Source: Mimachlamys varia (Eukaryota; Mollusca; Bivalvia; Pectinida; Pectinidae). Taken from it: a stretch of 64,000 bases of DNA. Of the stretch, positions 62,690 through 64,000 are shown piece by piece. The DNA lies in assembly GCA_947623455.1 (NCBI GenBank), contig OX392536.1, forward strand, positions 39,251,465-39,315,464. The letters are read 5' to 3'. The translations under genes and the position numbers were made by a program. How positions within the stretch are numbered: the first letter of the stretch is position 1; every line of letters starts with the position of its first letter. The notes under the pieces were generated by a model. That model did not search any database and was not told the DNA's origin. It saw nothing but the letters and a program-made list of their open reading frames with translations.

Positions 62690-64000
62690 GAAAACATTGA
62701 TGGGCTAGTTATTGATAGTTTTAATTGCTTACGTCAGTCCTGCCGAGGGAGTAGAGAGTCTCGAGCAGTAGATGTCAGAGGAGGTATTCCATACATTGAT
62801 GGGCTAGTTATTGATAGTTTTAATTGCTTACGTCAGTCCTGCCGAGGGAGTAGAGAGTCTCGAGCAGTAGATGTCAGAGGAGGTATTCCATACATTGATG
62901 GGCTAGTTATTGATAGTTTTAATTGATTACGTCAGTCCTGCCGAGGGAGTAGAGAGTCTCGAGCAGTAGATGTCAGAGGAGGTATTCCATACATTGATGG
63001 GCTAGTTATTAATAGTTTTAATTGCTTACGTCAGTCCTGCCGAGGGAGTAGAGAGTCTCGAGCAGTAGATGTCAGAGGAGTTATTCCATACATTGATGGG
63101 CTAGTTATTGATAGTTTTAATTGCTTATGTCAGTCCTGCCGAGGGAGTAAAGGGTCTCGAGCAGTTTATGTCGGAGGAGCTCGAGGTATTCCATACATTG
63201 ATGGGCTAGTTATTGATAGTTTTAATTGCTTATGTCAGTCCTGCTGAGGGAGTAAAGGGTCTCGAGCAGTTTATGTCGGAGGAGCTCGAGGTATTCCATA
63301 CATTGATGGGCTAGTTATTGATAGTTTTAATTGCTTATGTCAGTCCTGCCGAGGGAGTAGAGGGTCTGTAGCAGTTTATGTTGGAGGAGGTATTCCATAC
63401 ATTGATGGGCTAGTTATTGATAGTTTTAATTGCTTATGTCAGTCCTGCTGAGGGAGTAAAGGGTCTCGAGCAGTTTATGTCGGAGGAGCTCGAGGTATTC
63501 CAAACATTGATGGGCTAGTTATTGATAGTTTTAATTGCTTATGTCAGTCTTCCCGAGGGAGTAGAGGGTCTCAAGCAGTTTATGTTGGAGGAGGTATTCC
63601 ATACATTGATGGGCTAGTCATTGATAGTTTTAATTTCTTACGTCAGTCCTGCCGAGGGAGTAAAGGGTCTCGAGCAGTTTACATGTATGTTGGAGGAGGT
63701 ATTCCATACATTGATGGGCTAGTTATTGATAGTTTTAATTGCTTATGTCAGTCTTCCCGAGGGAGTAAAGGGTCTCGAGCAGTTTATGTTGGAGGAGGTA
63801 TTCCATACATTGATGGGCTAGTTATTGATAGTTTTAATTGCTTACGTCAGTCCTCCCGAGGGAGTAAAGGGTCTCGAGCAGTTTACATGTATGTTGGAGG
63901 AGGTATTCCATACATTGATGGGCTAGTTATTGATAGTTTTAATTGCTTATGTCAGTCCTCCCGAGAGAGTAAAGGATCTCGAGCAGTTTATGTTGGAGGA
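62690..64000 (-). repeat. FHIP2A: Tandem array of an FHIP2 exon 3' end with splice donor, at least 13 copies
   Basis: Units of 99 or 105 bp, each reading on the minus strand as about 75 bases of exon-like sequence (TGT ATG GAA TAC CTC CTC ... GGACTGAC) followed by GTAAGC or ATAAGC and about 20 bases of intron. The translation CMEYLLQHKLLETLYSLGRTD matches the vertebrate FHIP2 segment [21 protein letters not shown], which directly precedes the residues coded by exon 61953-62057. Copies starting near 62727-63025 keep GTAAG-type donors but carry an in-frame TGA. Most copies from 63122 have an open frame but ATAAGC in place of GTAAGC. Copies near 63635 and 63840 have both an open frame and a good donor, with two extra codons. 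The array runs off the window. Confidence 0.85.

Noticed and set aside
62690..64000. CRISPR-like array of regular repeats
   Set aside because: Animal genomic context; whole units repeat with no unique spacers, and the repeat encodes an FHIP2 exon piece.

Overview
This is animal nuclear DNA, almost certainly from a bivalve mollusc. It is AT-rich, genes are split by GT-AG introns (one intron is AT-AC), and non-coding sequence is crowded with small palindromic DNA transposons, tRNA-derived SINEs and a large element built like the bivalve 'pearl' elements: a tandem core, an ACGG microsatellite and a terminal hairpin. No bacterial or viral gene was seen.

Four protein-coding genes could be rebuilt exon by exon, with reading phase kept across every junction. 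(1) QDPR, dihydropteridine reductase, minus strand, 2180-9994, six exons, 237 aa, complete. (2) KCMF1, a ZZ-type zinc-finger E3 ubiquitin ligase, plus strand, 10421-19553, seven exons, 503 aa, complete; its fourth intron is a U12-type AT-AC intron. QDPR and KCMF1 are head to head, with start codons 426 bases apart and a perfect palindromic CRE between them. (3) A divergent FEM1-family ankyrin protein, substrate receptor of a CUL2 ubiquitin ligase, minus strand, 29773-32608 plus a predicted 5' non-coding exon near 34160-34280, 638 aa. (4) FHIP2 (formerly FAM160B1), an adaptor of the FTS-Hook-FHIP dynein complex, minus strand, 47635-62057 and continuing past the right edge; 14 coding exons (649 aa) are present and roughly the first 100 aa are missing.

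Between genes, 21.3-29.7 kb holds decayed tandem repeats, a SINE and the pearl-like element at 25.7-28.1 kb. 34.3-38.2 kb is one DNA transposon with 474-bp inverted termini and an 8-bp target duplication, sitting directly upstream of FEM1 exon 1. 40-44 kb holds two arrays of a 30-bp minisatellite flanking a nested fold-back.

The most unusual structures are two tandem arrays inside FHIP2, each built from one edge of an exon plus adjoining intron. One repeats a splice acceptor with the start of its exon (59849-60485). The other repeats the end of an upstream exon with its splice donor at least 13 times (about 62690 to the window end). The four genes do not form one pathway: two act in ubiquitin ligation, one in pterin recycling and one in vesicle transport.
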